A stretch of DNA of 64,000 nucleotides from Arthrobacter sp. B6 (GCF_001663775.1 NZ_KV467168.1:2144870-2208869); one strand, 5' to 3'; counted from the stretch's first letter, positions 9,524 to 18,510 are shown. Translations and numbers: made by a program. Notes: a model not told the origin generated them from the sequence alone.

Positions 9524-10252
9524 CTAGCCGGCGGTGAGCCAGGTGATGGCCCGCAACAGGATTTCGCGGTGTTCGGGAGATTGGTAGGAGGCGGAGTCGT
9601 GACCCAGGGCGTCATAGAACGTGCGTCCCGGCCGCCGGTCCAGGGACCACATCACCGGATGCTCCAGGCCCTCATGGGTGTGGGCCGCATGGACGGTGAT
9701 GGCCGGTGCTGTCTGCAGGTGGCTGTAGCGCTCGTCCATCAGTTCAAAGTCGGCGATGCCCTCAACCAGGGCCCCGGACTCAGGAAGGACGTGGATCGCC
9801 GCAGGTCCGTACTCGGGATGCATGGAGGTCCCGCGGATCCAGCGGCCGCCCAGCGCTTCCGCCCACTCACGGGAATCGAGGAAGCTGGTGGAGCTGACGT
9901 GGCTTACCAGCAGCGGCAGGCCGTCAGCCAGCCAGCGCCGCAGCCCTGCGGAGGCCTCGGATGTCCCGGGAGAGGGCCGGTCATCGCGCGGCAGTCCCAC
10001 GTTCACCACCAAGAGGTCCGGCAGGCCGCCGCCGGCCGTACCGCCGGGTGCTGCCCCGCCGGCCGGTCCGCCAGGTGCCAGACGCGCCAGGGCGGCATCG
10101 ACGTCGTCCGCCATGTCGACGCCGAACCCCGCCTCCAGGAGGAGGCCCTCCAACGCCGCGGATGTCTCGGCGAACGGGTGCCAGGGGTCCGCATACCGCC
10201 CGACGCCGCTCAGAAGCAGTGCCCTTGGAGCCGTCAACCCTGCCGCCGTCAC
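9524..10252 (-). CDS. ThuA-like domain protein
   Basis: A 242-residue ThuA-like protein: an N-terminal strand (RALLLSGVGRYADPW), a middle GLPLLVSHVSSTSF segment that replaces the usual ThuA nucleophile-elbow region, and a C-terminal GRTFYDALGHDSASY segment typical of the family. It starts with GTG; the overlap GTGA couples it to the stop of the DeoR/LacI chimera upstream. It differs clearly from the ThuA protein at 6779, so it is not a recent duplicate. The run of Gly, Pro and Ala residues near 70-85 is a likely low-complexity linker. Its role in the operon (heparinase-like, DUF2264) is unknown; sugar oxidation or epimerisation is a guess from the family. Confidence 0.78.
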   Translation of the reverse strand: MTAAGLTAPRALLLSGVGRYADPWHPFAETSAALEGLLLEAGFGVDMADDVDAALARLAPGGPAGGAAPGGTAGGGLPDLLVVNVGLPRDDRPSPGTSEASAGLRRWLADGLPLLVSHVSSTSFLDSREWAEALGGRWIRGTSMHPEYGPAAIHVLPESGALVEGIADFELMDERYSHLQTAPAITVHAAHTHEGLEHPVMWSLDRRPGRTFYDALGHDSASYQSPEHREILLRAITWLTAG

Positions 10253-11400
10253 AGGGATTCCTGGAGCACACCCGTCGCGGGAACCCGCGGCGCACCGATC
10301 GATGATTCGCGCAGGATCAATTCCGGGTTCAGCTCGACCCGGTGCACCGGCCGCATCCGTCCCTCGGCGAGGCGGGCAGCCATCAACTGGACGGCCACCT
10401 TCCCCACATACTGCTTGGGCGGCCGCACGGCGGAAATGGCGGGCTCTGCAAGGTAGGCCACTTCATCGTCGTAGCCCACGATCGCCATGTCGCCAGGCAC
10501 CTGCACGCCTTTGTCCACGCAGTGCTGCACAAACGCCACCGCCTGGGTGTCCGAGTGGACCAGCAGGGCCGTGGTTCCCGTTTTTTTGCAGAGCTCCAGG
10601 ACGTGGTCAAAATGCGCGGCCCGGTCGCCGTTGTCCAGCTTGGCCGAGTCCTCATGGACGGAACCCTCCACCGGGATCTTCAGGGCTGCCATGGCCTGCC
10701 GCCACCCGCGGACCACGTGGGGGGTGGTGGGGCTCGACGAATCGGCCAGGCAGCCGATCTTCCGGTGGCCTTCCTGCCACAGGTGCCGGACGGCCATGCC
10801 GGCGCCGAATGCGTGGTCGGTGGCCACCCATTCGAGGCGGTGGGCCGGGTTTTCCACCGGCGAGCGCCGCTCGGCCAGCACCACGGGAATGGGCAGGGCG
10901 TTGAGCCAGCGGAGCAGCTCCTGCCCGCGTTCGCCGGTCATGTCCGGTGCGACGATCAGCCCGTCGATGTTCTGGGTGTCGAGGAGGGCCTGGACCTGCC
11001 GGCGGTTGTCGGCGGCGTCATAGGCCGAGCCGCGGACCAGGATCCGGAGGTTCTGTTCCTCGGCCTCGGCCCTGGCGCCGCTGATGACCTGGGGCCAGTA
11101 GTAGTCCAGCGAGGGAACCACCATGCCGATGGAGTAGCTGTGCTGCGGCGGCCGGCCCGCCGCACCCGACCGGTCCAGCGGGCTGGGCAGCGTGGCGCCG
11201 CCGTGGACCCGCGACACCAGGCCCTCGTCGGCGAGGAGGTTCACGTCCCGCCGGATGGTCAGCTCGCTGACGCCCAGTTTCGCGGCGATGCCCCGGACCG
11301 TGATGGCTCCGTGGGCCCGTAATTCCTCCATCAGGCGCTCGCGGCGCTGGAGCGAGAACAAGGATTTCCCTGTGCCCTCGGCTGGTTGTTCGGGGCTCAT
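10249..11400 (-). CDS. Chimeric regulator: DeoR HTH with LacI-type sensor
   Basis: A 383-residue transcription factor with mixed parentage. Residues about 15-70 are a DeoR-type winged helix (QRRERLMEELRAHGAITV, then VSELTIRRDVNLL and RVHGGATLP). Residues about 100-370 are a LacI/RbsB-like sugar-binding domain (YSIGMVVPSLDYYWPQVISG and later IVGYDDEVA). Classical DeoR proteins instead carry a sugar-phosphate DeoRC domain, so this fusion should sense a free sugar or oligosaccharide. The ATG at 11400 overlaps the heparinase-like stop by four bases (ATGA). It sits inside the leftward operon and probably controls both that operon and the divergent transporter operon through the 13446-13611 region. 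Confidence 0.88.
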   Translation of the reverse strand: MSPEQPAEGTGKSLFSLQRRERLMEELRAHGAITVRGIAAKLGVSELTIRRDVNLLADEGLVSRVHGGATLPSPLDRSGAAGRPPQHSYSIGMVVPSLDYYWPQVISGARAEAEEQNLRILVRGSAYDAADNRRQVQALLDTQNIDGLIVAPDMTGERGQELLRWLNALPIPVVLAERRSPVENPAHRLEWVATDHAFGAGMAVRHLWQEGHRKIGCLADSSSPTTPHVVRGWRQAMAALKIPVEGSVHEDSAKLDNGDRAAHFDHVLELCKKTGTTALLVHSDTQAVAFVQHCVDKGVQVPGDMAIVGYDDEVAYLAEPAISAVRPPKQYVGKVAVQLMAARLAEGRMRPVHRVELNPELILRESSIGAPRVPATGVLQESL

Positions 11401-13445
11401 GATGTTGCCTCCACTGTGAGGGTGAATGCGCCGGCGGCGCGGAATTCTTCGGGCAGCCGGAAGCGCAGGCGGGTCAGCCGCGCGCCCCACACGTCCGAGA
11501 GCAGGGGGTCATCCAGCGGCCACTCATCCACCAGGACGACGGCGGCGGCCGGCTCCCAGCGCAGCACCGCTCCCCTGCCGTGCCCACCCAGCTGTTTGTC
11601 GGCTGACGGTATGCCCGCGGGCAGGATGGTCGCGGAACCATCCGGGCCGACGCTGACGGTGCCTGCCGCGAGGTAGGTGATGCCGACGTCGGGCGTTCTG
11701 CTTTCCGGCGAAATTGCGGTTCCCGGAGGAACCCGCAGGTCGCTCAGATCCGGCAGGTCCCACCGGTCGGTGACGGCCACCTGCCGTGCTGCCCTGTCCA
11801 GCGAGGACGTCCGGATCCACTGCTCCGGGCGCAGGCCGTAGGCCGCTCCGAGTGCCAGCCGGAGCATTGGTTCTTCAGGCGTGGGTGGATGCAGCACATC
11901 CGCCGCGAATGCCTTGCCCGTGCCCTGTTCAAGCCCGAACGGTGCCGGGACGCTGTGCCAGGCACTCTGCATGGCACGGATTTCGTAGCGGTCCGGGCCG
12001 AAGGTCTTGGCCGTGTAGGTGGGCTGGCCTGCGTCCACCAGCAGCGGAACGCCGTCAACAGCAACCACTACGGAGCCGACGTCGCGGTGGTTGTGGTGTT
12101 CCCCGTTGTGCCCGCCTTTTGCGGCGAGCAGCAGGCCCCGGGTGCTGCCGGCGGTTTCCCGGGTGACCATAATCTGCACCGACGCGAGGTAGGTGAACGG
12201 CACCAGCGGCGCACGGCCTCCTGCTTCTTCAGCTCCGCCCGAGAGAGTGTGAAGAACCCGGCCCAGTCCCGCCGCCGCCTCCGGCCCGTCCGGCAGAAAT
12301 GCGGCGGCGTGCCGTGCGGCGTCGCGGTCCCCCAGGCGCACTGCCCAGCGGTGCAGCATGTCCCATGGCAGGCCGCCGTCCATCCGCGCCGGGCCGTCTG
12401 CAACGTTGAGGAACCAGCTGCCACCCAGGTGCATGCGGTGCGGAAAGGCGACGAGGTGGCGGACCACGGGGAGGTCGACGTCGAGCGCCCCGCCGCTGGC
12501 TTCCTCCAGCAGCGCCAGACCTTCCAATGCCCTGCCTGCCCCGTTCCACCAGTAGGCGAAGCCTTCATCGATGGCCCCATCCGCGGGAATGGAAGCGAGG
12601 AACCGGTCCAGGCCCTCAATGCAGCGGGCAACCGTGGCTGCCTGGAGTTGGGGGTCGTCCACGAGGAACAGGGCCGCCGCAATGAGGTTGGTGTGGATCC
12701 AGGGGTTCCAGTTGTGGACGTCGCCGTCGAGCCCGAGCCAGTGCCAGTCCAGCCGTTCAAGAAACGGCGTGATGACCCGTTCCGTTGTTTCCTGCCGGAT
12801 CCTGCGGCGCAGGCCTGGTGCCCGGGCGTCCAGGGAGTTGCCGAGCACGTAGTCAATCCACGCAAGCTGAGCAGCGACTTCGCCGGCGCCAAGGTCCAGG
12901 TAGGGCCTGGACCTGTCCGGCACCACCTCCCCGCTGCGGCTGTAGACGTCGTCGTGCGCTGCCCAGCTCCAGGAGCTCTGTTCACAGAGGAGAAGGACGC
13001 CGTCGATCACCTCGTCGATCCAGGCGTGCGTTTCGGCGCCGGAAGCGGGGCCGCCCTGGGCGGCGATGCCCTGGCGGGCGCTGCCTGCGCCCCTGCCGTC
13101 CAGCAGGGCCATCACCGCCGCACGCGTCAGGCGCTCCTGCCGTGCAGCCACCAAGCCCTCGTAGGCCGTACGGTTGCCATCGCGAAAATAACGGGCGTAG
13201 TGCGAGACGAGGGGCTGCGGCCACGCGGTTCCCTGCTCCTTCCGCGCTTGGGCGGCCAGGCCGGGGAACGCGGCATCGTCGACGGCGGCCCAGATGGCGT
13301 CGCTTTCCGGCCGGACGCTGAGGCCTTCAAGGCCGTGTGCCAGCAACTCCCCGAGGCCGGAGCGCGCGGGGCTGCCCCAGGCATGGGCCAGTGGCCCGGC
13401 ACCGGGTGCTGGGGCAGTCACGCCTGAGGCCAGCGCTGCGTTCAA
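11397..13445 (-). CDS. Heparinase II/III family protein
   Basis: A 682-residue protein resembling heparinase II/III-type polysaccharide lyases. The N-terminal half is an (alpha/alpha) toroid (WSWAAHDDVYSRSGE, HNWNPWIHTNLIAAA, DEGFAYWWNGAGRALE). The C-terminal half is a beta-sandwich containing the family segment GGHNGEHHNHRDVGSVVVA, rich in histidines that would bind metal or take part in catalysis. No signal peptide is visible, so it should act on imported oligosaccharides, typically by eliminating at a uronic acid. It is the first gene of the leftward operon (13445 down to 7574) and faces the transporter operon across 166 bases. The exact substrate is not decidable. Confidence 0.85.
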   Translation of the reverse strand: MNAALASGVTAPAPGAGPLAHAWGSPARSGLGELLAHGLEGLSVRPESDAIWAAVDDAAFPGLAAQARKEQGTAWPQPLVSHYARYFRDGNRTAYEGLVAARQERLTRAAVMALLDGRGAGSARQGIAAQGGPASGAETHAWIDEVIDGVLLLCEQSSWSWAAHDDVYSRSGEVVPDRSRPYLDLGAGEVAAQLAWIDYVLGNSLDARAPGLRRRIRQETTERVITPFLERLDWHWLGLDGDVHNWNPWIHTNLIAAALFLVDDPQLQAATVARCIEGLDRFLASIPADGAIDEGFAYWWNGAGRALEGLALLEEASGGALDVDLPVVRHLVAFPHRMHLGGSWFLNVADGPARMDGGLPWDMLHRWAVRLGDRDAARHAAAFLPDGPEAAAGLGRVLHTLSGGAEEAGGRAPLVPFTYLASVQIMVTRETAGSTRGLLLAAKGGHNGEHHNHRDVGSVVVAVDGVPLLVDAGQPTYTAKTFGPDRYEIRAMQSAWHSVPAPFGLEQGTGKAFAADVLHPPTPEEPMLRLALGAAYGLRPEQWIRTSSLDRAARQVAVTDRWDLPDLSDLRVPPGTAISPESRTPDVGITYLAAGTVSVGPDGSATILPAGIPSADKQLGGHGRGAVLRWEPAAAVVLVDEWPLDDPLLSDVWGARLTRLRFRLPEEFRAAGAFTLTVEATS

Positions 13446-13475
13446 TGGGAACCTCTTCCGCGTTTTGTTCGAGTC

Positions 13476-13513
13476 TGATCATTTATGATCGACCCTGGAT
13501 GATCTGATTGATC
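13476..13513. promoter_or_regulatory. TGATC cluster between the two divergent operons
   Basis: Four copies of TGATC start at 13476, 13486, 13500 and 13509, and GATCATTTATGATC (13477-13490) is a perfect inverted repeat with a two-base centre. The cluster lies in the 166-base gap between the heparinase-like operon and the 2-hydroxyacid dehydrogenase operon. It is the best candidate operator for the DeoR/LacI chimera encoded nearby; a second weak inverted repeat (ATCTA/TAGAT) lies at 13530-13547. Confidence 0.5.
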
Positions 13514-13611
13514 CGTCTTGTTTATGAGTATCTACTGATTGTTAGATGTGATGCAAGACATGGATCGGCCCCTTGGGGCAACACCAAGAAAATGTGAAAG
13601 GAGGATCCCTG

Positions 13612-14625
13612 ATGTCACCCAAGCCCAAGGCGCTGCTGGTCATGAATAGCGGAACCTTTGCAGACCAATTTGATTCGACGCGCCTGCGCCGGCTGGCTGG
13701 ACTCGTTGACTTGGGTGGCCAGCCGTGGACGGATTCGCTGGATACCCCGGAGCTTCCCGCGCGCCTGGCAGAGGTGGAAATCCTGCTCACCAGCTGGGGA
13801 GTTCCGCGGCTCACCTTGGAGCGGCTTGAGCGGATGCCCAAACTGCGGGCAGTTTTCCATTGCGCCGGCACAGTACGCAGCTTCGCCACCGACGACCTGT
13901 GGGAACGTGGCATCCTGGTCACCAACGGCGCCGACGCGAATGCCATCCCCGTCGCGGAGTTCACGTTCGCCTCCATTGTCCTGGCGGGAAAAAAGGCCCA
14001 CGTCCTGGCCAACGATGCCCGGGCACACCGGGAGGACTGGAGCTACACCACGCAGCGCGGCGAACTCGGCAACATCGGGCGGGTCATCGGCGTGATCGGC
14101 TTCTCCCGCATCGGACGCCGGGTGGTCCAGCTCGCCCAGCAACTGCAGGACGTCACCGTCCTCGTGTGCGATCCGCACGCTGACCCGCTCGCCGTCACGG
14201 CGGCCGGCGGCCGGCTCGTTCCGCTCGAGGAACTCCTCCCGGCGTCGGACATCGTCACCGTCCATGCGCCGGCCCTGACCGAAACCCGGCACATGATCGG
14301 AGCTGCCGAGCTTCTGGCCATGAAGGACCACGCAACCCTTATCAACACGGCCCGCGGATCGCTGGTGGACACCGCGGCATTGGAGGCCGAGTGCGCCACC
14401 GGCCGGATTAACGCCCTCCTCGACGTCACCGAGCCCGAGCCGCTGCCCGCAACCTCCGTGCTGTATGACCTCCCCAACGTGACCATCACCCCGCACATCG
14501 CCGGCTCCCTCGGAACGGAAACCCGCAGGATGTCCGACGCCGCCCTGGATGACCTTGAACGGTATCTGACCGGGCAGCAACTGCTCGCCCAAGTGGTCCC
14601 CGAAGACCTCTCACTCAGCGCCTGA
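13612..14625 (+). CDS. D-isomer-specific 2-hydroxyacid dehydrogenase
   Basis: A 337-residue NAD(P)-dependent dehydrogenase of the D-2-hydroxyacid family. The nucleotide-binding loop reads VIGFSRIGRR, a GxSxxG variant of the usual GxGxxG. The catalytic Arg, Glu and His are visible in INTARGSLVD, LDVTEPEPLP and TPHIAGS. An AGGAGG box eight bases before the ATG fixes the start. It is the first gene of the rightward operon with the sugar transporter. A plausible task is reducing a 2-keto acid formed after lyase action on an imported uronide; this is inference from the neighbours. Confidence 0.88.
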   Translation: MSPKPKALLVMNSGTFADQFDSTRLRRLAGLVDLGGQPWTDSLDTPELPARLAEVEILLTSWGVPRLTLERLERMPKLRAVFHCAGTVRSFATDDLWERGILVTNGADANAIPVAEFTFASIVLAGKKAHVLANDARAHREDWSYTTQRGELGNIGRVIGVIGFSRIGRRVVQLAQQLQDVTVLVCDPHADPLAVTAAGGRLVPLEELLPASDIVTVHAPALTETRHMIGAAELLAMKDHATLINTARGSLVDTAALEAECATGRINALLDVTEPEPLPATSVLYDLPNVTITPHIAGSLGTETRRMSDAALDDLERYLTGQQLLAQVVPEDLSLSA

Positions 14626-14679
14626 CCCAGAACACACGCCACCATACGGCAGACTTAACACCCACCTAAGGAGAACGCA

Positions 14680-15963
14680 ATGAAGCGCACGACCCTCGCC
14701 GCAATCGCCCTGGCCGTAACGGCCGGGCTTGGCATGACCGGTTGCGCAGGAGCCGCCGGCCCGGCCGAGCCGCAAGCACAGGAAGGCAAAACCCGCCTGA
14801 CGGTGTCCGTCTGGAACTACGAAGGAACGCCCGAGTTCAAGGCGCTCTTCGACGGCTACGAGGCCGCCAACCCCAACGTGGACATCGAACCGGTGGACAT
14901 CCTGGCCGATGACTACCCGCAGAAGGTCACCACCATGCTGGCAGGCGGCGATACCACCGACGTCCTGACCATGAAGAACGTCATCGACTACTCCCGGTAC
15001 GCCAGCAACGGCCAGCTCCAGGAGATCAACAGCGTGGTGGACTCGCTGGACAAGGACAACCTCGCCGGCCTGGACGCGTTCGACGTCGACGGAAAGTACT
15101 TCGCTGCCCCGTACCGGCAGGACTTCTGGCTCCTGTACTACAACAAGGACCTCTTCAAGGCCGCCGGGGTGGAGGATCCCGCCGACCTCACCTGGGACGA
15201 GTACGCAGCCCTCGCCCAGAAGCTCACCACCAAGGGAGCCGACGGCAAGGCCGTCTACGGCACGTACCACCACAGCTGGCGCTCCATTGTCCAGGCCATC
15301 GCCGCCGCCCAGAACGACGGCGACCAGATCGGCGGCGACTACGGCTTCTTCGAGGACCAGTACAACACCGCCCTGGACCTGCAGAAGAGCGGCGCCACCC
15401 TGGACTTCGGAACGGCCAAGAGCCAGAAGACCAGCTACCGCACCATGTTCGAAACCGGCCAGGCCGCCATGATGCCGATGGGTACCTGGTACATCGCCGG
15501 CATCCTCCAGGCGAAGAAGGACGGCAAGACCAACGTCAACTGGGGCCTGGCCCCGATGCCGCAGAAGAAGTCCGGCGGTGACGTCACCACCTTCGGCTCC
15601 CCCACGGCCTTCGCCGTCAACAAGAACGCCTCCCACTCCGAGGAAGCGAAGAAGTTCATCGAATGGGCAGCCGGCGAAGAGGGCGCCAAAGCCATCTCCA
15701 AGATCGGCGTCGTCCCTGCCCTGCAGAATGATGCCGTGACGGACGCCTACTTCAAGCTGGAGGGCCTCCCCGCCGACGACCTGTCCAAGAAGGCCTTCAC
15801 TCCGGATGAGACCGCGCTGGAAATGCCTGTCAGCGATAAGTCAGCAGCCACGGACAAGATCCTCAACCAGGAACACGACCTCATCATGGTCGGCGAGCGC
15901 TCCGTAAACGACGGCATCACGGAAATGGGCAAGCGCGTCAAGAGCGAAGTTCTCGGCCAGTGA
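14680..15963 (+). CDS. Sugar ABC transporter substrate-binding lipoprotein
   Basis: A 427-residue family-1 extracellular solute-binding protein. The lipobox MTGC puts the lipidated cysteine at residue 22, so it is anchored on the outer face of the membrane. The mature protein begins TRLTVSVWNYEGTPEF and carries the usual hinge regions for carbohydrate binding (MMPMGTWYIAG, NWGLAPMP). AAGGAGA precedes the ATG. Its stop overlaps the GTG of the first permease by three bases (GTGA). It should capture the oligosaccharide processed by the heparinase-like and DUF2264 proteins. Confidence 0.92.
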   Translation: MKRTTLAAIALAVTAGLGMTGCAGAAGPAEPQAQEGKTRLTVSVWNYEGTPEFKALFDGYEAANPNVDIEPVDILADDYPQKVTTMLAGGDTTDVLTMKNVIDYSRYASNGQLQEINSVVDSLDKDNLAGLDAFDVDGKYFAAPYRQDFWLLYYNKDLFKAAGVEDPADLTWDEYAALAQKLTTKGADGKAVYGTYHHSWRSIVQAIAAAQNDGDQIGGDYGFFEDQYNTALDLQKSGATLDFGTAKSQKTSYRTMFETGQAAMMPMGTWYIAGILQAKKDGKTNVNWGLAPMPQKKSGGDVTTFGSPTAFAVNKNASHSEEAKKFIEWAAGEEGAKAISKIGVVPALQNDAVTDAYFKLEGLPADDLSKKAFTPDETALEMPVSDKSAATDKILNQEHDLIMVGERSVNDGITEMGKRVKSEVLGQ

Positions 15964-16883
15964 CAACAGAGACACTCAAGCGGGCCCCGGCTGTCCACAG
16001 CCGGGGCAACCGCAAGCAGGCACGGCGCAACACGCTGATCGGCTGGACTTTCATCCTTCCGAACTTCGTGGGCTTCCTGGCCTTTACCCTCATTCCCGTC
16101 CTCGCCGCCTTCGCCCTGTCCTTCATGGAGTGGACCTCGTTCACGGCGCCCCGCTGGGTTGGCCTGGAGAACTTCCAGCGGATGTTCCAGAGCGACACCT
16201 TCTGGATAGCGCTGCGCAACACCGTTGTCTACGCCCTGGGGCACGTCCCGCTGACCATGGCGCTGGCACTGGTTCTGGCCCTGCTGCTCAACCGCAAACT
16301 CAAGGGCATTGGCTTCTTCCGGGTTGCCATCTTCTTCCCCTACATCACCTCCCTGGTGGCCGTCGCCGTCGTCTGGAACATGCTCTTCAGCCCGGACAGC
16401 GGGCCCATCAACCAGTTCCTGCACGCCGTGGGCATCGCCGAGGCGCCGGGCTGGACCTCCAGCTCCGACTGGGCAATGCCCGCCGTGATCATCACCAGTG
16501 TGTGGCGGGACATGGGCTATTACATGATCCTGTACCTGGCCGGGCTCCAGGCCATCCCCACCGAACTCTACGAAGCCGCGGAGGTGGACGGCGCCAGCCC
16601 GTGGCAGCGCTTCTGGAATGTCACCATCCCGTCCCTGCGGCCCACCACCTTCTTTGTTGTGGTGATGCTGACGGTCTCCAGCTTTAAGGTCTTTGACCTG
16701 ATCGTGGTGATGACCAACGGCGGACCGGGCCGGTCCACCACGGTGCTGTCCCAGCTCATCTACCAGGAGGGCATCGGCGAAGGGAAGTTCGGCTATTCAT
16801 CGGCCATCTCCCTGGTGCTGTTCATCATCGTGCTGACGGTTACCGTCCTCCAGTTCAAGATCCAACAGCGGAGGGAACGCTGA
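15960..16883 (+). CDS. Sugar ABC transporter permease (MalF type)
   Basis: A 307-residue inner-membrane permease with six predicted membrane segments, starting with GWTFILPNFVGFLAFTLIPV. The cytoplasmic EAA loop that docks the ATPase reads EAAEVDGASPWQRFWNVTIP. It starts with GTG in a GTGA overlap with the binding-protein stop, and its own stop overlaps the next ATG by one base. It pairs with the permease at 16883. No ATPase gene lies nearby, as is usual for actinobacterial sugar transporters served by one shared MsiK-type ATPase. Confidence 0.93.
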   Translation: MTTETLKRAPAVHSRGNRKQARRNTLIGWTFILPNFVGFLAFTLIPVLAAFALSFMEWTSFTAPRWVGLENFQRMFQSDTFWIALRNTVVYALGHVPLTMALALVLALLLNRKLKGIGFFRVAIFFPYITSLVAVAVVWNMLFSPDSGPINQFLHAVGIAEAPGWTSSSDWAMPAVIITSVWRDMGYYMILYLAGLQAIPTELYEAAEVDGASPWQRFWNVTIPSLRPTTFFVVVMLTVSSFKVFDLIVVMTNGGPGRSTTVLSQLIYQEGIGEGKFGYSSAISLVLFIIVLTVTVLQFKIQQRRER

Positions 16884-17815
16884 TGACCAACATGGCCGAA
16901 GACCTCAAGGCCGAGGCACCGTTCATCGGGTCCAGCCTGGCACCCGCTCCGGAAGACCGGCGTCGTACCCAGCGCAGCCGTTCCCCGCGGGAACGGAAGA
17001 AGCGCACCACGGACGTGGTGATCTATGCCGTGCTGGTTGTGCTGGTCGTGGCGCTCATGGTGCCGTTCATCTGGATGGTCTCCTCCTCCCTGAAGGAGAA
17101 CAACCAGGTCCTCACGGTTCCCATCCAGTGGATCCCGAGCGAGTTCGTGTGGAGCAACTACACGGACATCTGGACCCGGATCCCCATGATGGGGTACCTG
17201 CAGAACTCGCTTTACCTCGCGGTGATCATCACCTGCCTGCAGGTCCTCACCGGTTCCCTTGCGGCTTACGGCTTCTCGAAGGTCCGGTTCCCGGGCAGGG
17301 ACGTGCTGTTCCTGGCCTACATCGGCACCATCGCGGTGCCGTGGCAGGCCTACATGGTGCCGCAGTACATCATGATGCAGAACCTGGGCCTGACCAACAG
17401 CTTCAACGCCCTGATCCTGCTGCAGGCGTTCGGTGCCTTCGGCGTGTTCCTGATGCGCCAGTACTACATGACCATCCCGGACGAGCTCTGCGAAGCCGCC
17501 CGCATCGACGGCCTGAGCGAGTACGGCATCTGGGCCAGGGTGATCCTGCCGCTGTCCAAGCCGGCCCTCGCCAGCCTGGCACTGCTGACGTTCGTGAACA
17601 CGTGGAACGACTACATGGGCCCGTTCATCTACCTCACCAGCAACAGGCTGTGGACCGTGCAGCTCGGCCTGCGTTCATTCGTGGGCCAGTTCGACGCCGA
17701 ATACGCCATGATCATGACCGGTTCCGTCATCTCGGTGATACCCATCCTGATCATCTTCCTGCTCGGTCAGCGCTACTTCATCCAGGGCATCGCGACGAGC
17801 GGCATGAAGGGATGA
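16883..17815 (+). CDS. Sugar ABC transporter permease (MalG type)
   Basis: A 310-residue second permease of the same transporter, with a charged N-terminal extension of about 45 residues before the first membrane segment (VVIYAVLVVLVVALMVPFIW). Its EAA loop reads EAARIDGLSEYGIWARVILP. It begins in a TGATG overlap with the first permease and ends in an ATGA overlap with the DUF624 gene, so all five genes of the operon are tightly coupled. Confidence 0.93.
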   Translation: MTNMAEDLKAEAPFIGSSLAPAPEDRRRTQRSRSPRERKKRTTDVVIYAVLVVLVVALMVPFIWMVSSSLKENNQVLTVPIQWIPSEFVWSNYTDIWTRIPMMGYLQNSLYLAVIITCLQVLTGSLAAYGFSKVRFPGRDVLFLAYIGTIAVPWQAYMVPQYIMMQNLGLTNSFNALILLQAFGAFGVFLMRQYYMTIPDELCEAARIDGLSEYGIWARVILPLSKPALASLALLTFVNTWNDYMGPFIYLTSNRLWTVQLGLRSFVGQFDAEYAMIMTGSVISVIPILIIFLLGQRYFIQGIATSGMKG

Positions 17816-18510
17816 TCTCCGTGGCCGGGCAGAAGCCGCGTCACTGGACGGGGCCGGGGTTCGAAACCTTCGGCAGCATCTTCGGATTCATATACACGTT
17901 CCTCGCCGGGAATGTGATGCTGGCCCTGGCCAACGCCCCGCTGGTGCTCTGCCTGGCCCTGGTGGCCGATCCCGTGGCCTCGTGGCCGTTCTTCCTGGCG
18001 CTTTCGGTGACCGTGCCGCCCTCGCTCGGCGGCCTGTTCGCCGCCTTCCAGGCACTGAACGACGACGGCGGTGCGGTCAAGCCGTTTGCCTCCTTCCTCC
18101 GCGGCTATGTGCGCAGCTTCCGGCGCACCGCGCCGCTGGGGGTTGCGGCCGTCGCTCTGCTGCTGTTCCTCGGCATGGACCTCGTGGCTGTCCAGTCCAT
18201 GCCGGCGGCAGCGGTGCTGGTCCCCGTGATCGTGGTGGCCGCGGCGGCCACGGTGAGCGTGGCAGTGCTGGTGATTGCCGGCGTCGTACTTCTCCCTGGC
18301 GCCCGGCTCAGGAGCCTGGCCAGGGCGTCACTGTACCTGTGCGTCCAGCGCTGGTACCTCAGCCTTGCGATGCTGGTCCTGCTCGGCATCATCGCCTCGG
18401 CAGCGCTGCTTCAGCCGGTCCTGGGTGTGGCCCTGGCTCCGGCTCCGCTGCTGTTTGTGGTCTGGAGCAACGCCGCTTTCGCGTTCCACTCCGTCCTGCG
18501 CGAAGACTGA
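17812..18510 (+). CDS. DUF624 (YesL-like) membrane protein
   Basis: A 232-residue integral membrane protein with about five hydrophobic segments. The N-terminal segment GFETFGSIFGFIYTFLAGNV and the LFAAFQALNDDG region are characteristic of DUF624/YesL proteins. These often accompany carbohydrate ABC transporters and rhamnogalacturonan or other glycan-degradation genes; their function is not established. The ATG overlaps the permease stop by four bases (ATGA). It is the last gene of the operon, which then runs into the 18577-18641 hairpin. Confidence 0.8.
   Translation: MISVAGQKPRHWTGPGFETFGSIFGFIYTFLAGNVMLALANAPLVLCLALVADPVASWPFFLALSVTVPPSLGGLFAAFQALNDDGGAVKPFASFLRGYVRSFRRTAPLGVAAVALLLFLGMDLVAVQSMPAAAVLVPVIVVAAAATVSVAVLVIAGVVLLPGARLRSLARASLYLCVQRWYLSLAMLVLLGIIASAALLQPVLGVALAPAPLLFVVWSNAAFAFHSVLRED

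Noticed and set aside
11889..13427. A 512-residue rightward reading frame
   Set aside because: It is antisense to the heparinase-like gene, shows no recognisable motif and has no ribosome-binding site.
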